Shown one piece after another: positions 50,047 to 59,653 of a DNA stretch of 64,000 nt. Source of the stretch: Yersinia massiliensis (GTDB lineage Bacteria; Pseudomonadota; Gammaproteobacteria; Enterobacterales; Enterobacteriaceae); assembly GCF_003048255.1 (NCBI RefSeq), contig NZ_CP028487.1, positions 1,488,001-1,552,000 of the forward strand. The letters run 5' to 3'. Made by a program: the position numbers and the translations under genes. Each line of letters begins with the position of its first letter. Position 1 is the stretch's first letter. A model generated the notes under the pieces. That model made no database searches, was not told the origin of the DNA, and saw only the letters and a program-made list of their open reading frames with translations.

Positions 50047-50543
50047 GCCGATTAAAACGTTGGGGGAAAGAACTCGTCGTGTTGGTCCTGCTAGTGGCGG
50101 TTGTCTCGTTAGGGATGGATTGGCTGCGTAGCCCGCAAGCACCCTCAGACTGGTCCAGTACGCCATTGCAAACGCTGACGGGGGAGACGGTTTCTTTGCA
50201 GGCGATGAGCCAAGATAAGCCCTTGCTGATCTATTTTTGGGCGACATGGTGTGCGGTATGCAAATTCACCAGTCCTAGCGTCAATCAATTGGTTCAGGAA
50301 GGGGAGAATGTCATGACGGTGGCGTTACGTTCCGGCGATGGGCCGCAGGTTGAGCACTGGCTGAGGAAAAAAGGTTACCAGATGCCGGTGATTAATGACG
50401 CGACTGGCCAGCTATCTGCTCAATGGCAAGTCAGTGTCACGCCAACGCTGGTGGTTCTCTATCGCGGGAAAATGGTGCAACACACTAGCGGCTGGACCAG
50501 CTATTGGGGGATGAAAGCACGTCTATGGTTGGCGGCATTTTGA
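50043..50543 (+). CDS. scsD: Membrane-tethered thioredoxin ScsD
   Basis: TlpA-like thioredoxin-fold protein with an N-terminal membrane anchor (about residues 12-28), the active site WATWCAVCK and the cis-proline region SVTPTLVVLY. 166 residues. Last gene of the scs locus, followed by a strong terminator. A reductive role beside ScsB/ScsC is expected. Confidence 0.92.
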   Translation: MSRLKRWGKELVVLVLLVAVVSLGMDWLRSPQAPSDWSSTPLQTLTGETVSLQAMSQDKPLLIYFWATWCAVCKFTSPSVNQLVQEGENVMTVALRSGDGPQVEHWLRKKGYQMPVINDATGQLSAQWQVSVTPTLVVLYRGKMVQHTSGWTSYWGMKARLWLAAF

Positions 50544-50585
50544 TGTTAAGCCACTAAATCAAATGTTCCGCCACTAAAATTGATT

Positions 50586-50613
50586 GCCCGGCGCATTTAT
50601 GCCGGGCTTTTTT
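50586..50613 (+). terminator. Terminator after scsD
   Basis: Perfect stem GCCCGGC / GCCGGGC (50586-50607) with a six-T run. Confidence 0.92.
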
Positions 50614-50654
50614 AGTCTACCCATCGCTTACAGGGGCAGATCTGAAATAACGTC

Positions 50655-50750
50655 TTACCCAGCGACTCGTAACCAGGCAAACAGTAAGGCGACGACAATC
50701 ACAATAACGGCGGTCGCAAGGGTCAGTCGATCAGCAAATAAACGTCGCAT
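50655..50750 (-). CDS. 31-residue membrane miniprotein coupled to the flavocytochrome gene
   Basis: A short frame not large enough for routine gene calling. It starts MRRLFADRLTL and has one hydrophobic span of about 18 residues (10-27) followed by a short basic end; Arg2, Arg3 and Arg8 before the span suggest an N-in topology. The ribosome site AAGGAG overlaps the stop codon of the upstream flavocytochrome gene (50762-50764) and is seven bases from the ATG at 50750, so translational coupling is likely. I do not recognise the sequence. It may be an accessory subunit of the flavocytochrome, as CydX is for cytochrome bd; that is inference. Confidence 0.65.
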   Translation of the reverse strand: MRRLFADRLTLATAVIVIVVALLFAWLRVAG

Positions 50751-50761
50751 TCGTATACTCC

Positions 50762-52081
50762 TTAAACAAAGCTGTAGCGCTCAGAATGGTATTTCGACAT
50801 CGGAACCCCGATCTCATCCAGTGCTTTTTCAATCGCATCCATCATGATATTTGGACCACAGATAAAATACTCATGGCTGGCATAAGGAGGAGGCAAGTAG
50901 CGCTTGAAGACCTCGGCATTAATAAACCCTTTTTCGCCAGTCCAGTCTGGTGATGGATTGGATAATACGTGCACCACTTTCAAATTCAGTCGTGATTGTA
51001 AGGCTTCTAATTCCTCACGAAACGTAATTGACTCCCAATCTTTACTGCCATAAAGCAGTAGGGCGGGGCGCTGGTCGCCGCTATCGGCGAGAGTACGCAA
51101 CATACTCATCATCGGGGTTATCCCAACGCCGCCGGCGACTAAAACATGCATATCTGCCGGATTACCCAAGGTAAAGGCGCCATAGGGACCATCGAGATAG
51201 ACTCGCTGACCAACCGGTATTTTAGCAACACTACGGGTGAAATCGCCCAAGTTGCGGATCGACATTTCGACGCGCCCATCGCTCACTGCAGCGCTGGACG
51301 AAAAGGAAAAAGGATGCCCAGTGATGTTAAACGGGCTGCCCCAAACGGTGAGCCAGCCAAATTGACCAGGGGTAAAGCGAAAACCGCTATGACCTTCAGG
51401 GACCATCACCAGTGTCGTCGTGTCTCCACGTTCTTTAACCACATCGACCACTCGGTAGGGGCGGCGCAGAATAAAAAGCGGCTTGACGATACGCACATAG
51501 AGCAGCAGCCCAAACCAAAACAGAATCAGGCCAACCCACAGCGCTTTTTTCAGTGGATCGTCGAGATAAAAGCCCCAACCCACCATATGAGCGATCCCTG
51601 CGATGACCGCAACGATAGCCAGAATAATGTGAGATAAATGCCAGATTTCATAACGGATCCTCAACTGTACTCGCCACAATGCGGTGATCACCAAGGCAAT
51701 CAGTGAATAGGTTGATATCGCGGCAAATCGGGCGCGCCAGGGGGCTTCGATGAAGTTGAGTAATGCCAGTAGCTCAGGGCGAACAACAAACAGGATGATG
51801 GGATGAGCGATAACCAAGCCAACAGCAATAAGTGAAATGCGCCGGTGGAAGTGATAAATAATATCTTCTCCCCACGGCTCGGTGACATAGCGAAAACGCG
51901 CCGTCAGACCAAATTGCAGCCCCATGATGGCTAATCCAGCATAACCGAGAGCAATGGAAAACTCAGTCCAGAAATCTCGGGCGGGGGGTAAGGTACCGGT
52001 CAATAATGCCAACAATGGCGCTAAAATAAAAAATAGGTATATCGCAATCCAAACAGTACTGCGCCAAGCATAAGTTGACAT
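50762..52081 (-). CDS. NADPH-oxidase-like ferric reductase flavocytochrome
   Basis: A 439-residue membrane oxidoreductase. Six membrane segments (about residues 8-200) carry paired histidines H77/H79 with H93, and H148/H151 with H165, the spacing expected for two b haems of the ferric-reductase-like (FRE/NOX) domain. An FAD-binding segment with HPFSFSS (256-262) and an NAD(P)-binding domain with GGVGITPMMSML (317-328) and FICGP follow; the protein ends in the aromatic YSFV. It should move electrons from NAD(P)H across the membrane to a metal or to oxygen. The ATG at 52081 has GGTGA four bases before it; an ATG at 52096 is also in frame. Confidence 0.8.
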   Translation of the reverse strand: MSTYAWRSTVWIAIYLFFILAPLLALLTGTLPPARDFWTEFSIALGYAGLAIMGLQFGLTARFRYVTEPWGEDIIYHFHRRISLIAVGLVIAHPIILFVVRPELLALLNFIEAPWRARFAAISTYSLIALVITALWRVQLRIRYEIWHLSHIILAIVAVIAGIAHMVGWGFYLDDPLKKALWVGLILFWFGLLLYVRIVKPLFILRRPYRVVDVVKERGDTTTLVMVPEGHSGFRFTPGQFGWLTVWGSPFNITGHPFSFSSSAAVSDGRVEMSIRNLGDFTRSVAKIPVGQRVYLDGPYGAFTLGNPADMHVLVAGGVGITPMMSMLRTLADSGDQRPALLLYGSKDWESITFREELEALQSRLNLKVVHVLSNPSPDWTGEKGFINAEVFKRYLPPPYASHEYFICGPNIMMDAIEKALDEIGVPMSKYHSERYSFV

Positions 52082-52172
52082 TTTTTCACCCAACATAATG
52101 AATTACATGCCGATAAGTATACTAAGCGAAAGGAATAATAACCATTGATTAACATTTAACTAATGATATCTA

Positions 52173-53090
52173 TCATATATTTCGGTGAAGCCGCTTGACG
52201 CCTATTCTGCGTAACGGGATACGTAGCCGTTGGGCCAAAATGACCCCTGCCAGCGTAATTCCCCCGCCAATTAGGTGATAGCTATGTAATTGTTCATGAA
52301 GGAAAGTCACGGCTATCATGGCGGTAAACACCGGTGTCAAATTCATGAAAATTGAGGCGGTATTTGCGCCCAATCGCATCACGCCTTGAATCCATAAATA
52401 GGGCGCAATAATCGAAGCAGGGATACCGGCAAATAATACCAGTGGGATATTCTGCGCCGTTAATTGAACATCTTGTGCCAGCAGGAAATTCGGGATTAAT
52501 AGCACTACACCAAAGGCAATCTGCATATAAAGAGATTGCCAATTTGGCAGTTGAATGGCCCAGCGTTTGGTTAACACGCCATAGAGGGCATAGGAGGCTG
52601 AAGCGCCCAGCATCATCAATTCACCTTTGCCGATGCCATGTTGCAGTAGTTCTGCGGGGCTGCCCGCACTGACTAACCACACCAATCCACCCAGTGAAAG
52701 CACGCTCCCGAGGGCAATCCCAACCGTCGGAGCCACACGTAACAAAACAATGCTGATCAGCACAGTTAGCAGTGGTATTAACGAGCTGAGTATCCCCATA
52801 AACAGGGCGCTAACGCTGTGGGCCGCGTAGTAAGCCAGACTTTGGTACAGCACCATGCCGAGCAGCCCCAAAATCATCAATTTCCACCAATAGACCCGAA
52901 TGGCTGACCAGTTGCGGATAACGCCAGTTAATACAAAGGGGGTTAAGGTGAGTAACGCGAGTACCCAGCGGTAGAATGAGATCGCGGCTGGATCGATTGC
53001 GGTGGCAGACACTTTGCTGACCACGGCATTGATTGACCAAATAATCACCGCGAACAGAGGGAATAACACATTCATACTAATAATTCTCAT
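52173..53090 (-). CDS. EamA/DMT-family drug or metabolite exporter
   Basis: Ten-segment membrane transporter with two EamA repeats (about residues 5-140 and 155-290), of the drug/metabolite transporter superfamily. The start is ambiguous: ATG at 53090 (MRIISMNV) or 53075 (MNVLF). Divergent from an AraC-type regulator, the layout of E. coli nimT/nimR-type pairs. The substrate is unknown. Confidence 0.85.
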   Translation of the reverse strand: MRIISMNVLFPLFAVIIWSINAVVSKVSATAIDPAAISFYRWVLALLTLTPFVLTGVIRNWSAIRVYWWKLMILGLLGMVLYQSLAYYAAHSVSALFMGILSSLIPLLTVLISIVLLRVAPTVGIALGSVLSLGGLVWLVSAGSPAELLQHGIGKGELMMLGASASYALYGVLTKRWAIQLPNWQSLYMQIAFGVVLLIPNFLLAQDVQLTAQNIPLVLFAGIPASIIAPYLWIQGVMRLGANTASIFMNLTPVFTAMIAVTFLHEQLHSYHLIGGGITLAGVILAQRLRIPLRRIGVKRLHRNI

Positions 53091-53215
53091 TGATACACTT
53101 ATACGGTGCAGTTTACCTCTGTCTGATTTATTATATATAGCGATAATCAGACAATCCTCGCACAGAATAGGACAATTTTAGCCTTAGCAATGGGGCATGC
53201 TGGAGCCGATGTATC

Positions 53216-54001
53216 ATGACCAAACCCTCTTTTCCTGTTGTTGCCCCCACTGCGCCGCAAAGTTTGTCTTTCCGCTGCGAGATATACAATGCCAATACTG
53301 AATTCCTGCCGCACGCCCATTCTTACGGACAATTGATCTGTGTGAAAGCGGGCGTATTGGCGATGAACATTGGTGGTCAGCGTTTTTTAGCGCCGCCCGA
53401 ATTCAGCGTTTGGGTGCCTGCGGGGGTAGAACACTCCAGTTTTAACCGTAAGTCGATGCACTTTCGCGCCATTGATATCGCCCTCGAACTTTGCGATGAG
53501 TTACCAAAATCGGCGTGCCTAATCAATATCAGCCCAATCTTTCGTGTCATTGTGGAAGATTGCTTTTCTCGTGGCTTATTAATGCCTGAGAATGAGCAAG
53601 ATATGCGCTTAGCAAGCGTGTTAATTGATCAACTCAAGATATCGCCAGTGCAACGCACCTATCTGCCCACCTCGCAAGATAAACTCTTATCGCCCATCCT
53701 CGCGGCGCTGGAACGTTGCCCATCGGATAACACCTCGTTAGCGCTCTGGGCTAAACAGGTCTACACCACCGAGCGGACGTTATCGCGCCGTTGCCAGCAA
53801 GAGCTGGGTATGGCCTTCAGTGAATGGCGGCAGCGGCTGCGCTTTTTACATGCCATCTCGTTGTTAGAGCAAGGAAAAACCGTGCAAAATGTGGCGCTGG
53901 ATGTCGGCTACAGTTCAGCGTCTGCTTTTATTGCGATGTTTCAGCAGGTGGCAGGGACTTCACCTGAGCGTTTTCGGCGCGCCAATCCTCTTCGCCCTTG
54001 A
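53216..54001 (+). CDS. AraC-family regulator divergent from the EamA gene
   Basis: A 261-residue regulator with an N-terminal cupin-like sensor domain (HAHSYGQLICVKAGVL, then WVPAGVEHSSFN) and a C-terminal AraC helix-turn-helix pair (about 155-255, with FSEWRQRLRFLHAISLL and VALDVGYSSASAFIAMF). It resembles the NimR/YeaM group, which controls a neighbouring exporter. I infer it regulates the divergent transporter. A tandem 125-base repeat begins on its last codons. Confidence 0.85.
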   Translation: MTKPSFPVVAPTAPQSLSFRCEIYNANTEFLPHAHSYGQLICVKAGVLAMNIGGQRFLAPPEFSVWVPAGVEHSSFNRKSMHFRAIDIALELCDELPKSACLINISPIFRVIVEDCFSRGLLMPENEQDMRLASVLIDQLKISPVQRTYLPTSQDKLLSPILAALERCPSDNTSLALWAKQVYTTERTLSRRCQQELGMAFSEWRQRLRFLHAISLLEQGKTVQNVALDVGYSSASAFIAMFQQVAGTSPERFRRANPLRP

Positions 54002-54258
54002 CGCTGCAGGGTTGTTAGCTGCGCTCACTTACCCGAATCACTGACGAGTGTCAGCTCATCGGGATGCGCTTGCTTGCTGCCTACCTGCAACGGCAATGAC
54101 TTTGAGGATTCCGGTGGTGTGCTTGACGCTGCAGGGTTGTTAGCTGCGCTCACTTACCCGAATCACTGACGAGTGTCAGCTCATCGGGATGCGTTTGCTT
54201 GCTGCCTACCTGCAACGGCAATGACTTTGAGTATTTCGGTGGTGTGCTTGACGTTGAG
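53997..54258. repeat. 125-base tandem repeat after the AraC gene
   Basis: Two near-identical 125-base units, 53997-54121 and 54122-54246, followed by the first bases of a third unit (to about 54258). Each contains GCTGCAGGGTTGTTAGCTGC, ACTTACCCGAATCACT, CTCATCGGGATGCG and GCTTGCTGCCTACCTGCAAC. The first unit overlaps the stop codon of the AraC gene. Related to the repeat after yfcL. Stem-forming segments CCCGA...TCGGG and GACGAGTGTC suggest a structured RNA or mobile palindromic unit. Confidence 0.9.
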
Positions 54259-54371
54259 GATTTCGTTGTCTGCGTGGTGCTATAGAAAGGCATCTGCAAC
54301 GCTGTGTTTTTTGGGTATATACTAAGCCCCCTGTTTTTCATCTGTAGGGCAGAGAACTGCTGGAGAACAAC

Positions 54372-55499
54372 GTGAAAATTCTGGTTGATGAGAATATGCC
54401 GTACGCGGACGAACTATTCCGGCGTTTAGGTGATGTGCAAGCGGTGCCGGGGCGGCCCATTCCTCGTGAAGCGCTGGTCGATGCTGATGCGCTGATGGTG
54501 CGCTCCGTGACCAAAGTCAATGAAGCACTGCTGCAAGGCACGTCTATTGGTTTCGTCGGGACCGCGACAGCCGGTACAGACCATGTTGATGACAACTGGT
54601 TACGCCAACAGGGAATTGGCTTCTCCGCTGCGCCAGGCTGTAATGCTATCGCTGTGGTCGAGTACGTTTTTTCTGCGCTAATGATGATGGCCGAACGTGA
54701 TGGTTTCCAACTGCGCGATAAAACGGTGGGCATCGTGGGGGTAGGTAATGTCGGTTCACGGCTCAATGACCGTCTAAAAGCCCTTGGTGTCCGTACCTTA
54801 CTCTGCGATCCACCGCGGGCGGATCGGGGCGATAACGAAACATTTTGGCCCTTAGAAAAACTGGTTAGCGAAGCTGACGTTCTCACCTTCCATACGCCAT
54901 TAAACAAAACCGGTGCTTATCAAAGCCTGCATATGGCTGATGATGAGTTACTGGCGGCGCTGCCCGATGGTCGCATACTGATCAATGCTTGCCGTGGCGC
55001 GGTGGTGGACAATGCCGCCTTACTCCGCGCACTGGAAAAAGGGAAAAAACTGAGTGTGGTATTGGATGTGTGGGAGCCAGAACCGGAGCTTTCTTTACCG
55101 CTGCTAGCGCGTGTCGATATCGGCACGCCGCACATTGCCGGATACACACTCGAAGGTAAAGCACGTGGCACGACCCAAGTGTTCGAGGCATTCAGCCAGC
55201 ATTTAGGGCAGCCCCAATCGGTCGCCTTAGCGACGCTGCTACCACAACCTGAGTTCAGCCATTTACAACTCAATGGCGAGCTGGATGAAGGCAAATTAAA
55301 ACGATTGATGCACTTAGTGTATGATGTGCGCCGCGATGATGCGCCGCTGCGCCGTGTTGCTGGCTTGCCGGGAGAGTTTGACCACTTGCGTAAGCACTAT
55401 CAAGAACGGCGCGAATGGTCATCACTGTGTGTACAGTGTGACAATGCCGCGAGTGCCGCGTTATTGCAGAAATTAGGATTCGGGACTGAGTTAAAGTAA
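54372..55499 (+). CDS. pdxB: Erythronate-4-phosphate dehydrogenase PdxB
   Basis: Second step of pyridoxal-5-phosphate synthesis by the DXP-dependent route. D-isomer 2-hydroxyacid dehydrogenase fold: NAD motif [13 protein letters not shown] (near residue 120), [11 protein letters not shown] (near 203) and [13 protein letters not shown], plus the PdxB-specific C-terminal domain. It begins with GTG, with GGAGA five bases upstream. 375 residues. First gene of the pdxB-usg-truA-dedA-accD-folC-dedD-cvpA-purF series of E. coli. Confidence 0.97.
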   Translation: MKILVDENMPYADELFRRLGDVQAVPGRPIPREALVDADALMVRSVTKVNEALLQGTSIGFVGTATAGTDHVDDNWLRQQGIGFSAAPGCNAIAVVEYVFSALMMMAERDGFQLRDKTVGIVGVGNVGSRLNDRLKALGVRTLLCDPPRADRGDNETFWPLEKLVSEADVLTFHTPLNKTGAYQSLHMADDELLAALPDGRILINACRGAVVDNAALLRALEKGKKLSVVLDVWEPEPELSLPLLARVDIGTPHIAGYTLEGKARGTTQVFEAFSQHLGQPQSVALATLLPQPEFSHLQLNGELDEGKLKRLMHLVYDVRRDDAPLRRVAGLPGEFDHLRKHYQERREWSSLCVQCDNAASAALLQKLGFGTELK

Positions 55500-55516
55500 C
55501 TCGATGACGAGATCTC

Positions 55517-55558
55517 AGACGGTGTCATCCCTATCAAAACAGGGTGTTACCGTCTTTT
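55517..55558 (+). terminator. Stem-loop after pdxB
   Basis: An imperfect stem GACGGTGTCATCCCT (55518-55532) / AGGGTGTTACCGTC (55541-55554) followed by TTTT. Possible terminator or attenuator before usg. Confidence 0.6.
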
Positions 55559-55609
55559 GTATTGGTATGCCTTATTTGCCATTTAATGAACATCGTGGAG
55601 AAAACCAAC

Positions 55610-56620
55610 ATGTCTGACGGCTGGAATATTGCTCTGTTAGGAGCGACGGGCGCAGTAGGCGAAGCTTTGCTGGAGTTGCTCAATGAACGCCAGTTCCCCG
55701 TTGGTGAATTGTATCCGCTGGCCAGCGAGCGTAGTGCTGGCGCGACCGTGCGTTTTAACGGTAAAAGTTTGCTGGTTGAAAACGCCGCTGAATTTGACTG
55801 GTCCCAAGCACAATTAGCGTTTTTTGTGGCTGGCCCTGAAGCCTCACAGCAGTATGCGGAAGAGGCAGGGAACGCCGGTTGTTTGGTTATCGACAGCAGT
55901 GGCTTGTTCGCGATGGAGCAAGATATACCGCTGGTGGTGCCGAGTGTGAACCCTCAAGTGCTGGCCGATTACCGTAATCGTAATATCGTCGCGGTTGCCG
56001 ATAGCCTGACCAGCCAATTGCTGACGGCGATTAAACCGTTGACCGAACAGGCAGGTTTATCTCGTTTGCATGTTACCGCGCTGATTTCTGCCTCCGCCCA
56101 CGGCAAAGCCGCCGTGGATGATCTCGCGGGCCAAAGTGCTAAGTTACTTAACGGTATCCCTGCCGAACCGGGTATCTTCGCCAAACAGCTGGCCTTTAAC
56201 GTCTTGCCGTTGCTGGCAGATGAAGAGGGCAGTGTGCGCGAAGAGCGCCGTTTGGTGGATCAAGTGCGCAAAGTGTTGCAAGACGAAGGCTTGCCTATCT
56301 CGGTGACCTGCATTCAGTCGCCGGTATTTTACGGCCAAGCCCAAGTGGTCCATCTGGAAACACTACGTCCTATCGCCGCTGAAGAAGCGCGTGAAGAACT
56401 GGAAAATTGCGAAGATATTCAATTATCCGAAGAAGACGATTACCCCACGCAGGTCAGTGATGCGTCAGGCAGTGATGTCCTGAGCATTGGCTGTGTGCGC
56501 AACGATTACGGTATTCCTGAAGTCTTGCAGTTCTGGTCAGTGGCCGACAACATTCGTTTTGGTGGCGCATTAATGGCCATTGAAACGGCGGAGCGCCTGT
56601 TGCAGGAGCAGCTTTACTGA
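55610..56620 (+). CDS. usg: Aspartate-semialdehyde dehydrogenase-like protein Usg
   Basis: A 336-residue homologue of the Asd enzymes: N-terminal Rossmann motif [17 protein letters not shown] (about 8-24) and a dimerisation domain. The catalytic segment that reads ANPNCSTxQ in Asd2 reads AVADSLTSQ here (about residues 128-136), so the active-site cysteine is missing. Usg is thus expected not to be an active semialdehyde dehydrogenase; its role is unknown. I chose the ATG at 55610; the longer frame adds unconserved residues. The truA ATG overlaps the stop (TGATG). Confidence 0.92.
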   Translation: MSDGWNIALLGATGAVGEALLELLNERQFPVGELYPLASERSAGATVRFNGKSLLVENAAEFDWSQAQLAFFVAGPEASQQYAEEAGNAGCLVIDSSGLFAMEQDIPLVVPSVNPQVLADYRNRNIVAVADSLTSQLLTAIKPLTEQAGLSRLHVTALISASAHGKAAVDDLAGQSAKLLNGIPAEPGIFAKQLAFNVLPLLADEEGSVREERRLVDQVRKVLQDEGLPISVTCIQSPVFYGQAQVVHLETLRPIAAEEAREELENCEDIQLSEEDDYPTQVSDASGSDVLSIGCVRNDYGIPEVLQFWSVADNIRFGGALMAIETAERLLQEQLY

Positions 56621-57498
56621 TGTCTGAACTTGAGTTGACTCAGCAAGACAATGTTGTTCAGCAAGACAATGTTGCTCAGCAAAGCACCACAGTGTCTGAG
56701 ACTGCCACTCTAAAGATTGCGCTGGGGATCGAGTATAACGGTAGCCGCTATTTTGGCTGGCAACGTCAGCAAGAAGTCACCAGCGTGCAAGCTTGCCTCG
56801 AGGCGGCGCTTTCGAAAGTCGCCAATGAGCCTATCGGCGTATTTTGTGCTGGGCGAACGGATGCGGGAGTACATGCCACTGGGCAAGTCGTGCATTTTGT
56901 TACCACCGCTGTGCGTAAAGATGCCGCTTGGACCATGGGGGTCAATAGCCATTTGCCGCCAGATATTGCCGTGCGCTGGGTAAAAACGGTTGATGAAGAT
57001 TTCCATGCCCGTTTCAGTGCCACGGCTCGCCGCTATCGCTACATTATTTTTAACCATCGCTATCGCCCCGCAGTATTAGCGCAAGGGGTCACCCATTGCC
57101 ACATGCCGTTGGATGCCGAAAAAATGGAACAGGCCGCGCAGTGTCTGCTTGGTGAGAATGATTTTACGTCATTTCGTGCCGTGCAATGTCAGTCTCGTAC
57201 ACCATGGCGAAATGTAAAACATGTCAAAGTTACCCGACACGGCGCGTATATCGTGGTAGATATCAAGGCCAACGCTTTTGTCCACCATATGGTGCGCAAT
57301 ATCGTGGGTAGCCTGATAGAAATTGGCGCTGGGAATCAGGACGTTAACTGGATGGCTGAGTTATTAGCGCTAAAGGACCGTTCGCGTGCAGCAGCAACAG
57401 CGAAAGCCGAAGGGTTGTATTTGGTGTCAGTTGATTATCCCGAACATTTTGCTTTGCCCTTTGCGCCGATGGGGCCACTTTTCTTAGCGGATGATTGA
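56620..57498 (+). CDS. truA: tRNA pseudouridine(38-40) synthase TruA
   Basis: Makes pseudouridine at positions 38-40 of many tRNAs. The catalytic aspartate is in [27 protein letters not shown] and [14 protein letters not shown] are typical. 292 residues against 270 in E. coli: the N-terminus carries an extra polar, Gln-rich stretch, [14 protein letters not shown]. It comes from an 18-base tandem repeat at 56641-56676. Translation is coupled to usg. Confidence 0.96.
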   Translation: MSELELTQQDNVVQQDNVAQQSTTVSETATLKIALGIEYNGSRYFGWQRQQEVTSVQACLEAALSKVANEPIGVFCAGRTDAGVHATGQVVHFVTTAVRKDAAWTMGVNSHLPPDIAVRWVKTVDEDFHARFSATARRYRYIIFNHRYRPAVLAQGVTHCHMPLDAEKMEQAAQCLLGENDFTSFRAVQCQSRTPWRNVKHVKVTRHGAYIVVDIKANAFVHHMVRNIVGSLIEIGAGNQDVNWMAELLALKDRSRAAATAKAEGLYLVSVDYPEHFALPFAPMGPLFLADD

Positions 57499-57611
57499 TA
57501 GCAATAAATCTACGGTTATTGGCTGAACCTGTCTCTTAGTCTAAGGAATATTTAAGGAACATCAGCTAGTCTCAATCACCGTTTAAGCTCGCTTACCATT
57601 TGAGAGTAATT

Positions 57612-58274
57612 ATGGATTTTATACGTTTCATTATTGATTTTATTTTGCATATTGATGTTCATCTGGCGGAGCTGGTGGCGCAGTATGGGATCTGGGTTTA
57701 TGCCATTTTATTCCTGATTTTATTCTGTGAAACCGGGTTAGTTGTCACCCCGTTTTTACCGGGCGACTCTTTGCTCTTTGTGGCTGGGGCGCTGGCATCA
57801 TTGCCATCAAATGATCTCAATGTGCATATCATGGTTGCGCTAATGGTGACAGCCGCAATTATCGGGGATGCGGTTAATTACACCATTGGCAGAGTGTTTG
57901 GTGAAAAGCTTTTCAGTGATCCAGATTCCAAGATTTTCCGTCGCAGTTATCTGGATAAAACTCACCAGTTTTACGAGAAACATGGTGGGAAGGCGATTAT
58001 TCTGGCACGCTTCGTCCCCATTATTCGTACTTTTGCGCCATTCGTTGCCGGGATGGGGAAAATGTCCTATCGTCATTTTGCAGCGTATAACGTGATTGGG
58101 GCATTGGTATGGGTACTGCTATTCACCTATGCTGGTTATCTGTTTGGTAACGTGCCTTTCGTGCAGAACAATCTGAAATTGCTAATTGTCGCCATCATTG
58201 TGGTGTCAATATTACCTGGTGTCTTTGAGGTTTGGCGGCATCGGCGCGCAGCGGCACGTCAAAAAAATCAGTAA
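57612..58274 (+). CDS. dedA: DedA family membrane protein
   Basis: Inner-membrane protein of the DedA/SNARE-associated family, implicated in lipid carrier recycling and membrane homeostasis. 220 residues, starting [15 protein letters not shown]. Conserved motifs include [48 protein letters not shown] and the charged ends. The ATG at 57612 is used; a TTG at 57600 is in frame. A terminator-like structure follows. Confidence 0.93.
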   Translation: MDFIRFIIDFILHIDVHLAELVAQYGIWVYAILFLILFCETGLVVTPFLPGDSLLFVAGALASLPSNDLNVHIMVALMVTAAIIGDAVNYTIGRVFGEKLFSDPDSKIFRRSYLDKTHQFYEKHGGKAIILARFVPIIRTFAPFVAGMGKMSYRHFAAYNVIGALVWVLLFTYAGYLFGNVPFVQNNLKLLIVAIIVVSILPGVFEVWRHRRAAARQKNQ

Positions 58275-58383
58275 AAACGTTACCTAAGCCAAGGGTTCGA
58301 CCAGTTTTTTATCCACACTGTCGAGCCAATATGGTTTAATGAGTGACATTTATGGTCTGTTCCTGCGGATAGCTCTAATTTCG

Positions 58384-58427
58384 ATGCCTTAGCCACGCTG
58401 TACTGGCGTGTATCTCAGGCATTTTTT
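58384..58427 (+). terminator. Branched terminator between dedA and accD
   Basis: Outer stem ATGCCT (58384-58389) / AGGCAT (58417-58422), inner stem CACGC / GCGTG, then six T. Lies about 80 bases before the accD start. Confidence 0.75.
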
Positions 58428-58505
58428 ATTGGGGTGATTTCAGGAAGATGGTTAAAGCATGAACAGCGGACTGGCTTCGGCCAGGTTCAAACAGAAAGGT
58501 CATCG

Positions 58506-59417
58506 ATGAGCTGGATTGAACGAATTCTTAACAAAAGCAATATCACACCAACCCGTAAAGCGAGTATTCCTGAAGGGGTGTGGACGAAATGTGACAGCTG
58601 TGGTCAGGTGCTTTACCGTGCCGAACTAGAGCGTAATCTAGAAGTTTGTCCTAAGTGTGATCATCATATGCGTATGTCAGCCCGTGCACGGTTACATATG
58701 CTGTTGGATGCAGGCAGTGAAGTTGAATTGGGTAGCGAGCTGGAACCGAAGGATATCCTGAAGTTTAAGGATTCCAAAAAGTATAAAGATCGTCTTTCTG
58801 CCGCTCAAAAAGAGACGGGCGAGAAAGATGCTTTGGTTTCCATGAAAGGCACTTTGCATGGCATGCCGATTGTTGCCGCTTCATTTGAATTTGCCTTTAT
58901 GGGCGGTTCGATGGCATCAGTTGTGGGGGCGCGGTTTGTGCGCGCAGTCGAGCAGGCACTGGAAGATAATTGTCCATTAGTCTGTTTCTCATCCAGTGGC
59001 GGTGCTCGTATGCAGGAAGCATTGATGTCACTGATGCAGATGGCGAAAACCAGCGCTGCTCTGGCGAAAATGCAAGAGCGTGGTTTGCCTTACATCTCGG
59101 TGCTGACGGACCCTACCATGGGGGGCGTTTCCGCCAGTTTGGCGATGCTCGGTGATATTAATATCGGTGAGCCTAAAGCCTTGATCGGTTTTGCTGGCCC
59201 ACGGGTTATTGAGCAAACTGTTCGAGAGAAACTGCCACCTGGCTTCCAGCGCAGTGAATTCTTGATTGAGAAAGGCGCTATCGACATGATTGTGCGTCGT
59301 CCAGTGATGCGTGAGACGATTGCCAGCATCTTGTCTAAGTTGACTCATCAGCCACAGCCAAGCGTGGATGACGTCAAAAGCGATATGACGGCGACGGATA
59401 CTCAGGCCGAAGCCTGA
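58506..59417 (+). CDS. accD: Acetyl-CoA carboxylase carboxyltransferase beta subunit AccD
   Basis: With AccA, transfers carboxyl from biotin to acetyl-CoA in the first step of fatty-acid synthesis. A zinc ribbon has Cys29, Cys32, Cys48 and Cys51; the crotonase-like domain carries [20 protein letters not shown] and [18 protein letters not shown]. 303 residues from the ATG at 58506. In E. coli the zinc finger also binds its own mRNA to repress translation. Confidence 0.97.
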   Translation: MSWIERILNKSNITPTRKASIPEGVWTKCDSCGQVLYRAELERNLEVCPKCDHHMRMSARARLHMLLDAGSEVELGSELEPKDILKFKDSKKYKDRLSAAQKETGEKDALVSMKGTLHGMPIVAASFEFAFMGGSMASVVGARFVRAVEQALEDNCPLVCFSSSGGARMQEALMSLMQMAKTSAALAKMQERGLPYISVLTDPTMGGVSASLAMLGDINIGEPKALIGFAGPRVIEQTVREKLPPGFQRSEFLIEKGAIDMIVRRPVMRETIASILSKLTHQPQPSVDDVKSDMTATDTQAEA

Positions 59418-59653
59418 TTATCTCTGCGGGCACCCCCCTGATAAGGTGGTGCCCAGTTATTCAGCATTGTCGCCGCTTGAAAACCTTGTTCTCTTACATA
59501 AGACAGGGTTCTCTTACAGAAGACATTGTCGCTTTACACAAGAATAGAATTACCCTAAGTCATGACGTTGCAGGTAGGCAGCAAGTGAAATAACGTCGCT
59601 AATACCTCCTGTCATCTCAAGTACTAAGGGTATAAAGGCCAGTGACGGGACTC
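59418..59653 (+). other. accD-folC intergenic region
   Basis: About 235 bases. A GGGCACC...GGTGCCC stem (59429-59455) lies just after accD without a T-run. A short direct repeat GTTCTCTTACA occurs twice (near 59488 and 59509). A reverse fragment of the dispersed repeat family lies at 59557-59587. Confidence 0.5.
59557..59587 (-). repeat. Fragment of the dispersed repeat family
   Basis: On the minus strand this reads CACTTGCTGCCTACCTGCAA, then CGTCATGACTT, matching one end of the 125-base unit at 53997-54246 with a few differences. Only about 31 bases are present. Confidence 0.7.

Noticed and set aside
50584..50847. 87-codon plus-strand frame after scsD
   Set aside because: It begins inside the scsD terminator and runs antisense to the 31-residue frame and the flavocytochrome gene.
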